A DNA stretch of 64,000 bases, taken from contig NZ_JAUSUT010000001.1 of NCBI RefSeq assembly GCF_030814215.1, forward strand, positions 682,001 through 746,000, given 5' to 3'. Source of the stretch: Amycolatopsis thermophila (GTDB lineage: Bacteria > Actinomycetota > Actinomycetes > Mycobacteriales > Pseudonocardiaceae). Position numbers and translations under genes: made by a program. This document shows positions 9,469-18,668 of this stretch, piece by piece; position 1 is the stretch's first letter; each line of letters opens with the position of its first letter. The notes under the pieces are model-generated. The model did no database searches. It saw only the letters and a program-made list of their open reading frames with translations, and was not told where the DNA came from.

Positions 9469-10290
9469 TCAGGAGGCGGTGGTCTGCTCGGCCGGGGCCT
9501 CGCTGCCCTTGAGCAGGTCCTGCTCCCACTCGGCCAGCGGCTCGTCCGCGGCCGGCTCGGGCTTGTCCTGACCGTCGGCGGCCGGGGCGGCGCCGTTGCG
9601 GCTGCTGCGGGCCATCAGGCCGGCGGCGGCGGCCTCGGCGACCACCTTGGTGAGCAGCGCGGCGGAGCGGATCGCGTCGTCGTTGCCCGGGATCGGGTAG
9701 TCGACCTCGTCCGGGTCGCAGTTGGTGTCCAGGACCGCGACGACCGGGATGTTCAGCTTGCGCGCCTCGCCGACGGCGATGTGCTCCTTCTTGGTGTCCA
9801 CGATCCAGACGGCGCTGGGCACCTTCTGCATGTCGCGGATACCGCCGAGGGTGCGCTCCAGCTTCTCCTTCTCGCGGGTCAGCGTGAGGATCTCACGCTT
9901 GGTCAGTCCCTGGAAGCCGCCGGTCTGCTCCTGGGCCTCGAGCTCCTTGAGGCGCAGCAGCCGCTTGTGGACGGTCTGGAAGTTGGTCAGCATGCCGCCG
10001 AGCCAGCGCTGGTTGACGAAGGGCATGCCCACGCGCTGCGCCTCGCGGGCGATCGCCTCCTGGGCCTGCTTCTTCGTGCCGACGAACATGATGGTGCCGC
10101 CGTGCGCGACGGTCTCCTTGATGAACTCGAAGGCACGGTCGATGTAGCTCAGCGTCTGCTGCAGGTCGATGATGTAGATGCCGTTGCGCTCGGTGAGGAT
10201 GTAGCGCTTCATCTTCGGGTTCCAGCGGCGGGTCTGGTGCCCGAAGTGCACGCCGGAATCGAGCAGCTGCTTCATGGTGACGACGGCCAT
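9469..10290 (-). CDS. rpsB: 30S ribosomal protein S2
   Basis: Small-subunit protein S2. The N-terminal [19 protein letters not shown] motif and the V-G-T-K-K-Q-A segment are diagnostic. Residues after about 230 form an acidic Ala/Glu/Pro extension typical of actinobacterial S2. The ATG at 10290 is preceded by a leader region of more than 200 nt on the minus strand. Confidence 0.98.
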   Translation of the reverse strand: MAVVTMKQLLDSGVHFGHQTRRWNPKMKRYILTERNGIYIIDLQQTLSYIDRAFEFIKETVAHGGTIMFVGTKKQAQEAIAREAQRVGMPFVNQRWLGGMLTNFQTVHKRLLRLKELEAQEQTGGFQGLTKREILTLTREKEKLERTLGGIRDMQKVPSAVWIVDTKKEHIAVGEARKLNIPVVAVLDTNCDPDEVDYPIPGNDDAIRSAALLTKVVAEAAAAGLMARSSRNGAAPAADGQDKPEPAADEPLAEWEQDLLKGSEAPAEQTTAS

Positions 10291-10667
10291 GGCCGGATTC
10301 GCACCTCTTCTGTGTTGTGCGTGCCCGCCGGGGGCACGCTGGCCGGTTCGTGTCGCCGTCGGCCGGGTGGCCGGCGACCCTGGTGCCGTGCCGGTGCCCG
10401 GACCTCGGGGATCGCTCCTCGGGGACCGCCGGGCGCCGTGGTGCTCCGCTCCCTGGGCCAGCGCTTCGGGAGGGAGACGTGCACGTACACGCGAAGTCGA
10501 CCTGTCGGGACAGGCCGCGCGAACAGTGTACGCCCTGGCCGCGTGTGGTTCACCACGGGCAGCTGTCGCCTGCCTTGGTCACGGTGGAGTTGTCCACAGG
10601 CGGCGGAGTTGTCCACAGATTTCGTCGAGGCCCGTTCGCGGTCGTGGTTGTGGGCCAGGCTGGGGTG
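10291..10667. promoter_or_regulatory. Divergent rpsB / M23 peptidase intergenic region
   Basis: This 377-bp gene-free stretch serves two divergent genes. For rpsB (minus strand) a possible promoter is TGAACC (plus-strand GGTTCA, 10547-10552) and TACACT (plus-strand AGTGTA, 10525-10530), 16 bp apart. The rpsB leader would then contain the 14-bp palindrome CCTGTCGGGACAGG (10501-10514), which could fold as a hairpin. Two DnaA-box-like repeats lie on the other side, at 10589-10618. The promoter is read by eye and is tentative. Confidence 0.4.
10589..10618 (+). repeat. Doublet of DnaA-box-like sequences
   Basis: GTTGTCCACAG occurs twice (10589-10599 and 10608-10618), 19 bp apart, as part of a GGAGTTGTCCACAG direct repeat. 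The 9-mer TTGTCCACA is the DnaA box reported as preferred in Streptomyces. The pair lies upstream of the M23 peptidase gene and is matched by a second pair at 17945-17971. Confidence 0.6.
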
Positions 10668-11837
10668 ATGATCGTGAGGATGCGCCGCGTGGTGGGGATC
10701 GTGCTGGTCAGCGCTGGGGTGGCGGCCGGAACGCCGCTCGCGTCGGCGAGCGGGGTGGCGGCGTGGTGGGCACCGCGTCCGCCCGCGGCCCTGGGAGCCG
10801 AAGCGGGCGCGGCAACGCTCGTGGCGGGCCGGCTCGCCGGTGGACCCGTCGACGCGATGGCCGGGAGAACCGGGCCCCGAACGGACGCACCGCCCGCAGC
10901 CGCGCTTGGCGGGGAACAGCACGATGGGGCCGCCGGGACAAACAGCCCCCTCGGCGACGCACCACCCGCAACCACACCCGCCCGGGCGCAGCATGACGCG
11001 GCGGCCGCGGTAATCGGGCCCCTCAGCGACACGCCACCCCCCACCACACCTGCCAGGCCCCAGCATGACCCGGCCGCCGGGACAAACAGGCCCCTCGGCG
11101 ACGCACCACCCGCCATCACACCCGCCAGAGCCCAGCACGACGGAGCGGCCGCGGCAATCGGGTCCCTCAGCGACGCACCGCCCGTCACCACGGGTGCCAC
11201 GCCACTGCCCAGCAGGGCGGCCATCACCACAGGTGCCACGCCACTGCCCAGCCCGACGGCCACCCCACGCGTGCCCCGTTCAGACGCACCGCCCGCAGCC
11301 GCGCTCGCCGCAGCGTTGCCCGGCGGAGCGGGCGGGCCGAGTGGACCGCCCGCTCCGCCGGGATCCGGGCCGCGCCTGGTGGCGCTGGGAAGCGGGCCGG
11401 CGGGGCGGGATGGGCTGGAGCCGCGGTTCGGCTGGCCGTTGTCGCCGCGGCCGGTGGTCGTCCGGCCGTTCGAGGCGCCGTTGGGGCCCTACGGGCCGGG
11501 GCATCGCGGTGTCGACCTCGCCGCCACGCCCGGGCAACAGGTCCTCGCCGCGGGGCCGGGCGTGGTGGTCTTCGCGGGCCTGGTCGCCGGGCGGCCGGTC
11601 ATCTCGATCGACCACGACGGCGGCCTGCGCACGACCTACGAGCCGGTCACGCCGACGGTTCCGGCAGGTACGCAGGTCTGGCAGGGCCAGCCGATCGGGC
11701 TCGTCCTGCCCGGGCACCCGGGCTGCCCGGTGGAGGCGTGCCTGCACTGGGGCGTCCGGCGCGGTGAGGAGTACCTGAACCCGCTCCCCCTGATCCAGAC
11801 CGAGTCGAGGATCCGGTTGAAGCCGTGGACAGGGTGA
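10668..11837 (+). CDS. M23 family metallopeptidase with repeat-built linker
   Basis: A 389-residue secreted or membrane-anchored peptidase. A basic start (M-R-R) and hydrophobic segment at residues about 6-25 look like a signal peptide. Residues about 80-220 are a Pro/Ala/Thr-rich linker containing tandem repeats. The C-terminal domain has the peptidase M23 (LytM) elements G-H-R-G-V-D-L-A, the beta-strand core, and the C-L-H-W-G-V motif, where classical enzymes have H-x-H; the first His of that motif is Cys here. Catalytic activity is therefore uncertain. The start could be 10668 or the ATG at 10680. Family members cut peptidoglycan cross-links or act as cell-wall scaffolds. The gene is divergent from rpsB. 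Confidence 0.8.
   Translation: MIVRMRRVVGIVLVSAGVAAGTPLASASGVAAWWAPRPPAALGAEAGAATLVAGRLAGGPVDAMAGRTGPRTDAPPAAALGGEQHDGAAGTNSPLGDAPPATTPARAQHDAAAAVIGPLSDTPPPTTPARPQHDPAAGTNRPLGDAPPAITPARAQHDGAAAAIGSLSDAPPVTTGATPLPSRAAITTGATPLPSPTATPRVPRSDAPPAAALAAALPGGAGGPSGPPAPPGSGPRLVALGSGPAGRDGLEPRFGWPLSPRPVVVRPFEAPLGPYGPGHRGVDLAATPGQQVLAAGPGVVVFAGLVAGRPVISIDHDGGLRTTYEPVTPTVPAGTQVWQGQPIGLVLPGHPGCPVEACLHWGVRRGEEYLNPLPLIQTESRIRLKPWTG
10917..11204 (+). repeat. Four 72-bp tandem repeats in the M23 linker
   Basis: Four in-frame units of exactly 72 bp begin at 10917, 10989, 11061 and 11133, each starting with the codons for Q-H-D. The 24-residue units alternate between an A-A-G-T-N-x-P-L-G-D form and an A-A-A-x-I-G-x-L-S-D form, so units 1/3 and 2/4 pair up in a 144-bp higher-order repeat. 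This suggests duplication of a 144-bp block. Confidence 0.9.
11185..11252 (+). repeat. Direct repeat of 29 bp in the M23 linker
   Basis: Two 29-bp copies (11185-11213 and 11224-11252), differing at one base and 39 bp apart, encode T-T-G-A-T-P-L-P-S twice. They directly follow the 72-bp array and extend the same proline-rich linker. Confidence 0.85.
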
Positions 11838-12055
11838 ACGGGCCCGGTCGCCGCTGGGCCCAGCCGCGGGGCGCCCCGTCGGACAGCTGCCGGCCTCCTC
11901 GGGAGACGGCATCCGCCCCTCGCCCGGCACAGGACGAGCCGGTCCGTCAACAACGGCCTGGTCGGCGGCCGATCCGCCAACCCCCGGGTCGGCCGCAGCG
12001 CGAAGCCGCGGCCCGGCTCGGCGGACACCAGCGCGCCCGGTCCAACCGAGCCGGC

Positions 12056-13234
12056 TCAGACACCGGCTTGCTCGGTCAACCGGGCACGCAGCCGGAGCAC
12101 CGCCCGGGTGTGCAGTTGGCTCACCCGCGACTCCGTCACGCCCAGCACCCGGCCGATCTCGGCGAGGGTCAGCCGCTCGAAGTAGTAAAGGCTGACCACG
12201 ATCCGGTCGCGCTCGGTGAGCTGCGCGATGGCCTCGGCGAGCTGACGCCGGTTGTCCCGGTCGACGAGGACGGCCACCGGGTCGACGGCGTCGTCGTCGG
12301 GCAGCGTGTCGACCAGCGAACCGCTCTCGCGGCCCGCCGCCATCAGGTCCTCGAGCGCGACGACGCTGGTCAGCTGGAGCTGGCTGTACAGGTCACGGAG
12401 CTCGTCGAGGGTGATGCCGAGTTCAGTGGCCACCTCGGTGTCGGTCGGCGTCCGGCGCAGGCGGCCACCGAGTCGCTCGAGCGCACGCTCGACCTCGCGG
12501 GCGCGGCTGCGCACGACGCGGGGCACCCAGTCCTGCGAGCGCAGGTCGTCGAGGATCGCGCCCCGGATGCGCTGCATCGCGTAGGTCTCGAAGCGCAGCC
12601 CGCGCTCGGGCTCGAACTTCTCGATGGCGTCGATCAGGCCGAAGATGCCCGACTGGATGAGGTCGCTGACGTCGACGTGCGTCGGCAACCCGGTGCCGAC
12701 CCGGCCGGCCACGTACTTCACCAGCGGGGCGTAGTGCAGGACGAGCCGCTCCCGGAGTCGCTGCTCAGGACGATCTCGGAACTCGCGCCACACGGCCTGG
12801 ATAGCGGCGTCGACGTCGCCATTCCGCGCTCCGGACGCCCCCGTCCCGGGCCGGGCGCCCTGGGCATCGCCGGACAACCTCGGTTCGGCGGCCGTCGATG
12901 CTGGAGGGCGGGGGCTCTCCGAGGAGGAAGCACTGCCGTTGGCGGTCGCCTCCCCCTCTGCGGTGCTGGAGAGCCCGTGGCCGTGCGCAGTGGTGTGCGG
13001 CGTGAGCCCGGTGGTCGCGGGCGGACCGGCCTTCGCCGCTGGTCCGGGCATGGGCAGGGCCGACCGTCCGTCCGGGGCGGGACCGGTCGGGCTGATTCGC
13101 GGATCGGCCTTCACACGGGAACCGTTCTCGGCAGCGGGCTCAGATCGTTCTCCGGGCGCGTACGGGGCGTGCGGTCTCCGCGATCCAGCCTGCCGTCCTC
13201 CGAGGTCATCGGGATCGGGGGTGGGCTTGGTCAT
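12056..13234 (-). CDS. whiG: WhiG/FliA family sigma factor with long N-terminal extension
   Basis: RNA polymerase sigma factor of the FliA/WhiG group, which in Streptomyces commits aerial hyphae to sporulation. Region 2 ([10 protein letters not shown] then [17 protein letters not shown]) starts near residue 165. Region 3 and region 4 ([19 protein letters not shown]) follow, ending near 392. The first 135 residues or so are a low-complexity Pro/Ala/Ser/Gly stretch absent from the roughly 280-residue streptomycete protein. The start at 13234 overlaps the end of xerC by 29 bp and has only a weak ribosome site, so a later start is possible. It is last in the rpsP-whiG run. Confidence 0.88.
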   Translation of the reverse strand: MTKPTPDPDDLGGRQAGSRRPHAPYAPGERSEPAAENGSRVKADPRISPTGPAPDGRSALPMPGPAAKAGPPATTGLTPHTTAHGHGLSSTAEGEATANGSASSSESPRPPASTAAEPRLSGDAQGARPGTGASGARNGDVDAAIQAVWREFRDRPEQRLRERLVLHYAPLVKYVAGRVGTGLPTHVDVSDLIQSGIFGLIDAIEKFEPERGLRFETYAMQRIRGAILDDLRSQDWVPRVVRSRAREVERALERLGGRLRRTPTDTEVATELGITLDELRDLYSQLQLTSVVALEDLMAAGRESGSLVDTLPDDDAVDPVAVLVDRDNRRQLAEAIAQLTERDRIVVSLYYFERLTLAEIGRVLGVTESRVSQLHTRAVLRLRARLTEQAGV

Positions 13235-14198
13235 GGATCGCCTTCAACCGCTCGACGGTCACGTGGGTGTAGAGCTGTGTCGTGGCAAGCGTAGCGTGAC
13301 CGAGTAGCTCCTGAACGCTGCGAAGGTCGGCACCGCCCTCCAGCAGGTGCGTTGCCGCGGTGTGCCGTAACCCGTGCGGGCCCATGTCGCTCGCCGAGGG
13401 CACCGCGTCCAGGGCTTCGTGCACCACCCGGCGCACGGTGCGCGGGTCCACCCGCCCACCGCGCACCCCCAGGAACAGCGCGCTCGAATCCGGCTTCGTC
13501 GCCGCTGCGGCCACGGCCGGGCGTCCGTGGTCGAGCCAGGTTCGCAGCGCTCGATCCGCGGGCACGCCGAACGGCACCATGCGCTCCTTGCCGCCCTTGC
13601 CGAGCACGCGGACCAGCCGCCGTCCGAAGTCGACGTCGTCCACATCGAGCCCGCACAGCTCGGACACCCGCACCCCAGTGGCGTACAGGACTTCGAGCAC
13701 CGCGTGATCCCGGAGTGCGACCGGCTCCTGCTGGGCGGCCCCGCTCCCGGCGGCTCCGAGCAGGTCCTCCGCCTCGTCGGGCCGCAACACCGGCGGCAGG
13801 GTCCGGTGCACCCGCGGCGCGACGAGCTTCGCCCCCGGATCGTGGTCCAGCGAGCCCCGTCGGCGGGCCCAGGCGGTGAACGTGCGCGCCGAGGCCGCAC
13901 GGCGCGCCAGCGTGGTCCGGCCCGCTCCGCCGTTGCGCTGCTCGGCGAGCCACGACCGGAGCACCCCGATGTCCAGTCCCTCCAGCGCAGGCCTGTCCGG
14001 CGGCGCCTCCTCACCGTGCAGGAACGCCAGGAGCGACACGACATCACCCACGTAGGCCCGGACGGTGTGCGGGGACACGCCCCGTTCGAGTCCCAGGTGC
14101 CGTTCGTAGTCGCCGACCAGGCTCGCGGCGGCGCGCGGCAGGGCTTCCCGGAGGGCGTGCAGGTCGGTTCGGCGACCCCGAGATTCCCGTGCGGACAT
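13206..14198 (-). CDS. xerC: Tyrosine recombinase XerC
   Basis: Site-specific recombinase that with XerD resolves chromosome dimers at dif. It is 330 residues long. The N-terminal SAM-like core-binding domain covers about residues 25-115. The catalytic set is present: Arg in [10 protein letters not shown], Lys in G-G-K-E-R-M-V-P, H-x-x-R in [10 protein letters not shown], and His plus the Tyr nucleophile in [13 protein letters not shown]. Position next to dprA and whiG is the usual actinobacterial one, which favours XerC over an integrase. Confidence 0.93.
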   Translation of the reverse strand: MSARESRGRRTDLHALREALPRAAASLVGDYERHLGLERGVSPHTVRAYVGDVVSLLAFLHGEEAPPDRPALEGLDIGVLRSWLAEQRNGGAGRTTLARRAASARTFTAWARRRGSLDHDPGAKLVAPRVHRTLPPVLRPDEAEDLLGAAGSGAAQQEPVALRDHAVLEVLYATGVRVSELCGLDVDDVDFGRRLVRVLGKGGKERMVPFGVPADRALRTWLDHGRPAVAAAATKPDSSALFLGVRGGRVDPRTVRRVVHEALDAVPSASDMGPHGLRHTAATHLLEGGADLRSVQELLGHATLATTQLYTHVTVERLKAIHDQAHPRSR

Positions 14199-14268
14199 GG
14201 TTGTTCACGCTGCGCGAAGGGCGGCGCGTGGTCAAGCATCGCCACACCGGCGACAGATGACGATCACA

Positions 14269-15408
14269 TCACCTCCGTACCTTGGCGCGCCAGCCGCTGT
14301 CGCAGCGCTCGGCGAACTCGTCGAGCTCGAGGGCGGGCAGCAGCGCCCGGACCCGGGCGACCGGCACCCCGGACTCGGCCGAGATCTGCTCCGCGGACTT
14401 GCCCTCCCGCCGGTGGAGCGCCTCGTGTACGCGCAGGGCGTCCGGGCCGAGGCCGTCGGTCGGCCGTTTCGAGCGCACCTTCTCGGGCCGGGACGTGCCC
14501 AGCCTGCCGACGGTTTCGACGACGTCGTCGACCGACGCGACGAGCGTCGCGCCCGCTTCGCGGATCAGCTCGTGACAGCCGATCGACATCCCCGAGCTGA
14601 CGGGACCGGGAACGGCCATCACGACCTTGCCCAGCGCACCCGCCGTCGTCGCAGTGTTGCGCGCGCCGCTGCGATGGCCCGCCTCCACCACGATGGTGCC
14701 CTCGCTGAGCGCGGCGATCAGGCGGTTGCGGACCAGGAACCGGTGGCGGGCGGGAGGTGTGCCCGGCGGGTACTCGCTGACCACGAGGCCGCCGTGCTCG
14801 GCGATCTTGTCGAGGAGCACGACATGACCGGCTGGGTAGCCAGCGTCGAGGCCGCAGCCGAGCAGCGCGACCGTGGTGCCGCTGGCCGCGAGGGCACCCC
14901 GGTGGGCCGCGCCGTCGATGCCGTAAGCGGCGCCGGAGAAGATCGGCACCATCTGGGAGGCGAGCGCGTAGGCGAGTTCGCCGGCGACGTGCTCGCCGTA
15001 CGTGGTGGCCGATCTGGCGCCGACGATCGCGACAGCCTGTGTGGTGGCGTCATCGAGCCGGGCCGCGCCGCGCACCCAGAGCGCGAGGGGCGGCGCGACG
15101 CCTGGCACGCCGCGGCTGCCGGCGAGTTCGAGGGACAGCAGGGCCCAGCCGGGCCAGTCGTCGTCCTCGGGGATGAGCAGGCGCATGCCGAGGCGGGCGC
15201 CTTCGTCGAGGTCACGCTGGGACAGGTCGTGGCTGCGGCGGGCGTCGGTCTCGTCCTGCACCCGCTTGGGGCAATCGCCGGCGCGAATCGCTTCGGCAGC
15301 CGCAACGGGACCGTGAGCGGCGACGAACTCGGCCACCGCGGGCGCCGGCGGTTCCGCGACGCGGAGGAGGTAGGCGCGGGCCAGGCGTTCGGCTTCGAGG
15401 TCAGCCAT
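14269..15408 (-). CDS. dprA: DNA-processing protein DprA
   Basis: Single-strand DNA-binding RecA loader (DprA/Smf). It is 379 residues long. The Rossmann core has V-A-I-V-G-A-R, S-G-A-A-Y-G-I-D-G-A-A-H and F-L-V-R-N-R-L-I-A-A-L-S, and a C-terminal winged helix closes the protein (residues about 310-375). The ATG at 15408 follows AAGGAG. A longer frame upstream has no family similarity and contains only repeat-derived sequence. The pairing with comM and yraN is conserved in actinobacteria, although most are not known to be naturally competent. Confidence 0.94.
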   Translation of the reverse strand: MADLEAERLARAYLLRVAEPPAPAVAEFVAAHGPVAAAEAIRAGDCPKRVQDETDARRSHDLSQRDLDEGARLGMRLLIPEDDDWPGWALLSLELAGSRGVPGVAPPLALWVRGAARLDDATTQAVAIVGARSATTYGEHVAGELAYALASQMVPIFSGAAYGIDGAAHRGALAASGTTVALLGCGLDAGYPAGHVVLLDKIAEHGGLVVSEYPPGTPPARHRFLVRNRLIAALSEGTIVVEAGHRSGARNTATTAGALGKVVMAVPGPVSSGMSIGCHELIREAGATLVASVDDVVETVGRLGTSRPEKVRSKRPTDGLGPDALRVHEALHRREGKSAEQISAESGVPVARVRALLPALELDEFAERCDSGWRAKVRR

Positions 15409-15975
15409 GGCTCGCTCCTTGGACGAGGTGGTGAGTGGCGCGAGGGGCGGCGGCCGGCGTTGCCAGCGTGCCGATACGGGGTGGGGAGGCGGGAGTAAGG
15501 CACCTGGCTTCGATGTCAACCATGGCTCGCTCCGGGCGGGACGTGGTGAGTGGGCGCGATCGCCGCTGCGATGGGAGGCCGCAGGTGGATTCCGATCGGA
15601 GTCGGCCCGCGCACCGGCCGTCCGACAGGGAGGTCAGCCCTCGCAGGGCGTGGGTGGCGGGCCGGCTGAGGTGGGAGGTGAGCGGCGTTGGTGCCTGCTC
15701 GATGTGCCGCAGGCGGTTGGCGTCGAGGGCGGCTTGATGCGCTCCGGGCCGGATGTGGTGAGCGGGTGCCGCGGAAGACCGCCGTTGGCTACCCGGTCGA
15801 AGCCTGTGCACGTGCCAGCCGCTCGCCTGCAAAGTCGTTCCTCGCGGGAGGTCCTGAACCGCGCACGGGGAGGTGAGAGGCGTTGGTGACTCTGCAACGT
15901 GCAGCCGGTCGGCCCGGCTCACTCCGTGCGGGCGCTCTGGGATGGAAGGCTGTGGGTCAGGTGGGGTGGGGGCGG
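15409..15975. repeat. Gene-poor spacer with decayed copies of the dprA 5' end
   Basis: Between comM and dprA, 567 bp carry no recognisable gene. Repeat A (about 53 bp) occurs at 15391-15443, which includes the dprA start codon and ribosome site, and again at 15506-15559 and 15719-15771 with increasing divergence. The second copy still reads A-M-V-D-I-E-A-R on the minus strand, against A-M-A-D-L-E-A-E in DprA. Repeat B (about 46 bp) occurs at 15664-15709 and 15861-15908. An open frame of 192 codons (minus, 15979-15401) overlaps the comM stop as ATGA, but its Pro/Arg/Ser composition matches no family I know. I read it as duplicated leader sequence, though a fast-evolving protein cannot be excluded. 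Confidence 0.6.
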
Positions 15976-17487
15976 TCATGCTGCTCTCCGGTCGCGGAAC
16001 TCGAGGGCGGCGGCCACGTGGTCGGCGTCGGGCTCGTCGGTTTCGGCTAGGTCGGCCAGGGTCCAGGCGATGCGGAGACAGCGGTCGGCACCGCGGGCTG
16101 TCACCGTGCCGCGTTCGAGGCTGCGGTCGAGCAGTGCGGTCGTCGTGCGGGGGAGGGCGAACTCGCGGCGCAGCGCGGGACCCGGGACCTCCGCGTTGGT
16201 CTTCCACCCCTGCGCACTCCAGCGGGCGGCGGCGCGGTCACGGGCGGCCAGCACACGCTTGCGCACCACCTCGGTCGGCTCCGGCTCACCGGACTCGTGA
16301 TTGCTCATCGCGGTCATCGGGCGCAGGCGGACGCGGAGATCCACGCGGTCCAGCAGCGGACCGGACAACCGGCTGAGGTAGCGGCGGCGCTCGGTCGGGG
16401 AACAGGAACAGTCGGCCTCCCGCGGCGGCGCACACGGGCACGGGTTGGTGGCCATGACCAGCTGGAACCGCGCCGGGTAGCAGACCGAGCCGCGAGCGCG
16501 GGCAATGCGCACCTCGCCCTCCTCCAGGACGGTGCGCAGGGAGTCCAGCCGCTGCGCCCCGAACTCGGGCGCCTCGTCCAGGAACAGCACCCCGCGGTGG
16601 GCACGGCTGACCAGACCGGGCGCCGCGATGCCCGCGCCGCCGCCGATCAGGGCCGCTTCGGACACCGAATGGTGCGGCGCGATGAACGGCGGGACCTTGA
16701 TCAGCGGCGCCGACGGTGACAACGCTCCGTGCACCGAGTGCACGGCTGTGACCTCCAGGGACTCTTCGGTGCCGAGCATCGGCAGGAGCCCGGGCAGGCG
16801 TTTGGCCAGCATCGTCTTGCCCACGCCCGGCGGTCCGGACAGCAGCAGGTGGTGACCACCGGCGGCCGCGACTTCGAGAGCCCAGCGCGCTTCTGGTTGG
16901 CCGATGACGTCCGCCAGATCGGGCACTTCGGGTGGTTCCTGCTCGACGGGTGGGTCCGGCCGGGTGAGGGCGTTCTCGCCCTCGAGCCAGGCGACCACGT
17001 CCCGCAGACGCGCCGCGCCGTAGACCTCCAGGCCGTCCACCAGTGCCGCCTCGACCAGCGAGTGCGACGGGACGATGGCTCGTTTGACCCCGGCCTTGCG
17101 CGCCGCGAGCAGGCCGGGCAGGACGCCGCGGATCTCGCGGACCCGGCCGTCGAGCGCGAGCTCGCCCAGCAGCACGGTGCCGAGCAGGCGGGTGGCCGGA
17201 ACCTTGCCCGCCGAGGCGAGGACGGCCACCGCGATCGCCAGGTCGTAGCCCGATCCCAGCTTGGGCAGGTTCGCAGGGAACAGGCCGAGGGTGAGCTTGT
17301 CCTCGGGCCAGTGCTGACCGGAGTTGCGGATGGCCGAGCGGACCCTGTCCTTGGCTTCGCGCAGGCCGGCGTCGGGCAGCCCGACGAGCTTGATGCCGGG
17401 CAGGCCGCCGCCCAGATCGGCCTCGACCTCGACCAGCCGGCCGTCCAGTCCGAGCAGGGCCACGGACCAGGCGCGTCCGATGGGCAT
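15976..17487 (-). CDS. comM: YifB/ComM family Mg-chelatase-like AAA+ ATPase
   Basis: A 503-residue ATPase of the YifB/ComM family; in Vibrio ComM is a hexameric helicase that extends heteroduplex during recombination. An N-terminal Lon-protease-like (ChlI) domain covers residues about 1-165. The AAA+ domain has Walker A S-G-P-P-G-V-G-K-T-M and Walker B V-L-F-L-D-E-A-P-E-F. A Cys cluster, C-P-C near 375 then C-S-C, and the C-terminal Mg-chelatase region follow. The ATG at 17487 overlaps the yraN stop by one base. The upstream extension is antisense to nothing useful and was left out. Confidence 0.94.
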   Translation of the reverse strand: MPIGRAWSVALLGLDGRLVEVEADLGGGLPGIKLVGLPDAGLREAKDRVRSAIRNSGQHWPEDKLTLGLFPANLPKLGSGYDLAIAVAVLASAGKVPATRLLGTVLLGELALDGRVREIRGVLPGLLAARKAGVKRAIVPSHSLVEAALVDGLEVYGAARLRDVVAWLEGENALTRPDPPVEQEPPEVPDLADVIGQPEARWALEVAAAGGHHLLLSGPPGVGKTMLAKRLPGLLPMLGTEESLEVTAVHSVHGALSPSAPLIKVPPFIAPHHSVSEAALIGGGAGIAAPGLVSRAHRGVLFLDEAPEFGAQRLDSLRTVLEEGEVRIARARGSVCYPARFQLVMATNPCPCAPPREADCSCSPTERRRYLSRLSGPLLDRVDLRVRLRPMTAMSNHESGEPEPTEVVRKRVLAARDRAAARWSAQGWKTNAEVPGPALRREFALPRTTTALLDRSLERGTVTARGADRCLRIAWTLADLAETDEPDADHVAAALEFRDRRAA

Positions 17488-17861
17488 CAGAACGCCCCCG
17501 GAATGTGCCGGACGCGGATCTCGCCACCCGGTTCGGCGTACACGGCGATGACGTCGAAGCGGATCCGGCACCAGCCGACGCGGTGGATGCTGAGCCACTG
17601 TCCGGTGAGGCGCCGGATGCGGGCGATCTTGTCCTCGGTGACGGCCTCGGCCGGGTCGCCGAAGCTCTCCCGGGTGCGGGTCTTGACCTCACAGATGACC
17701 AGGGTGCGCCCGTCGGTGGCGACGAGGTCGAGCTCGCCCTGGCGGCAGCGCCAATTGCGGGACAGCACGACGAAACCGAGCCGCTGCAGGTGGCGGGCGG
17801 CGACGTCCTCGCCCTTGCGGCCGAGCGTCAGGTGGCGGGCAGGTCTTGCCGCGGTGGTCAT
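17487..17861 (-). CDS. yraN: YraN family endonuclease-like protein
   Basis: A 124-residue UPF0102/YraN protein with a restriction-endonuclease-like PD-(D/E)xK fold. The motif is G-E-L-D-L-V-A followed by V-I-C-E-V-K-T-R near residues 43-60, preceded by G-R-K-G-E-D-V-A-A-R-H-L. Its cellular substrate is not established. The start at 17861 has GGGGGA upstream. It is coupled to comM through a TGATG overlap. Confidence 0.93.
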   Translation of the reverse strand: MTTAARPARHLTLGRKGEDVAARHLQRLGFVVLSRNWRCRQGELDLVATDGRTLVICEVKTRTRESFGDPAEAVTEDKIARIRRLTGQWLSIHRVGWCRIRFDVIAVYAEPGGEIRVRHIPGAF

Positions 17862-17944
17862 GGCTGGTCCCCCAGGTCGGTCGATCACGTGCCATCGACA
17901 GTGCCAGGACCTGCGGTTTCGCCGACAGATGCAGTTGCCGGGCC

Positions 17945-17971
17945 TGTGGACAAGTGGGGTGTTGTGGACAA
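17945..17971 (-). repeat. Second doublet of DnaA-box-like sequences
   Basis: TGTGGACAA (reverse complement TTGTCCACA) occurs at 17945-17953 and 17963-17971, 18 bp apart, upstream of yraN. The motif and spacing closely match the doublet at 10589-10618, but on the opposite strand. Confidence 0.6.
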
Positions 17972-18668
17972 CCGCGGCGGATCGCGATGCGGGGCGGCGG
18001 GATTGTCGGCCCCCTCTGGTAGGGGCCGCGTTCGGGACCTCGGGGCCTGCGGTGCAGGTCGCGCAGCGCGGTGGGACAGCCCTGGACGCGGTGGCGCGAC
18101 GAGGGGCGGGCCTTGGGGAACCGAAATGAGGGACGCCGTGGCCTGGGCGGCGGAGGCCGGGGACGGTGGAAAACGCTCGGGGAAGGTGCCCCGCGGTAGG
18201 GGCCGGCGGGGCTGCCGTGGAAGGAGCGCTTCGAGGCGCAAGCGTGGAGATCGCGGATGTGGGCGCGGAATGCGGGACCCCTCCGGCACCCGCGCGGGCG
18301 TCGGTGGGGGAAGAGGGCTGCCAGCGGTCCACGGGTTAGGCAGTGGTTTCGAGCCGAACGGGCGACGGAGACGACGGGCGTCGCGAACCACGGCGGGTGC
18401 AAGGCGCGGGACCGGTGGAACGCGCACGGATAAAAGGTGCCCCGTGAAGAGGGCCGGGGGTGCGATGGGAGGAGCGCTTCAAGGGCGCAAGCGTGGTAAT
18501 CGCGGCGGGAAGGCCAGGAGCGGCGGCGGACACGGCGCGGCGGTGGCAGCGACAGCGGCGCGGCAGCGACGGGAGCGGCGCTGCGGCAGCGGCACGGCAG
18601 CAGCAGCGGGCGGCAGGAGCAGCGGCGGGAGGGACCCGCGGGCGAAGACTCCGCGGGCACAAAGACGA

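Noticed and set aside
10917..11252. CRISPR array
   Set aside because: Units of 72 bp are contiguous with no unique spacers and are in frame within a coding gene.
13206..14198. Phage integrase with attachment site
   Set aside because: The recombinase has XerC length and context, and there are no phage genes or tRNA target next to it.
15391..15908. CRISPR array or insertion sequence
   Set aside because: Copies are few, diverged and irregularly spaced; no cas, transposase or terminal inverted repeats were found.
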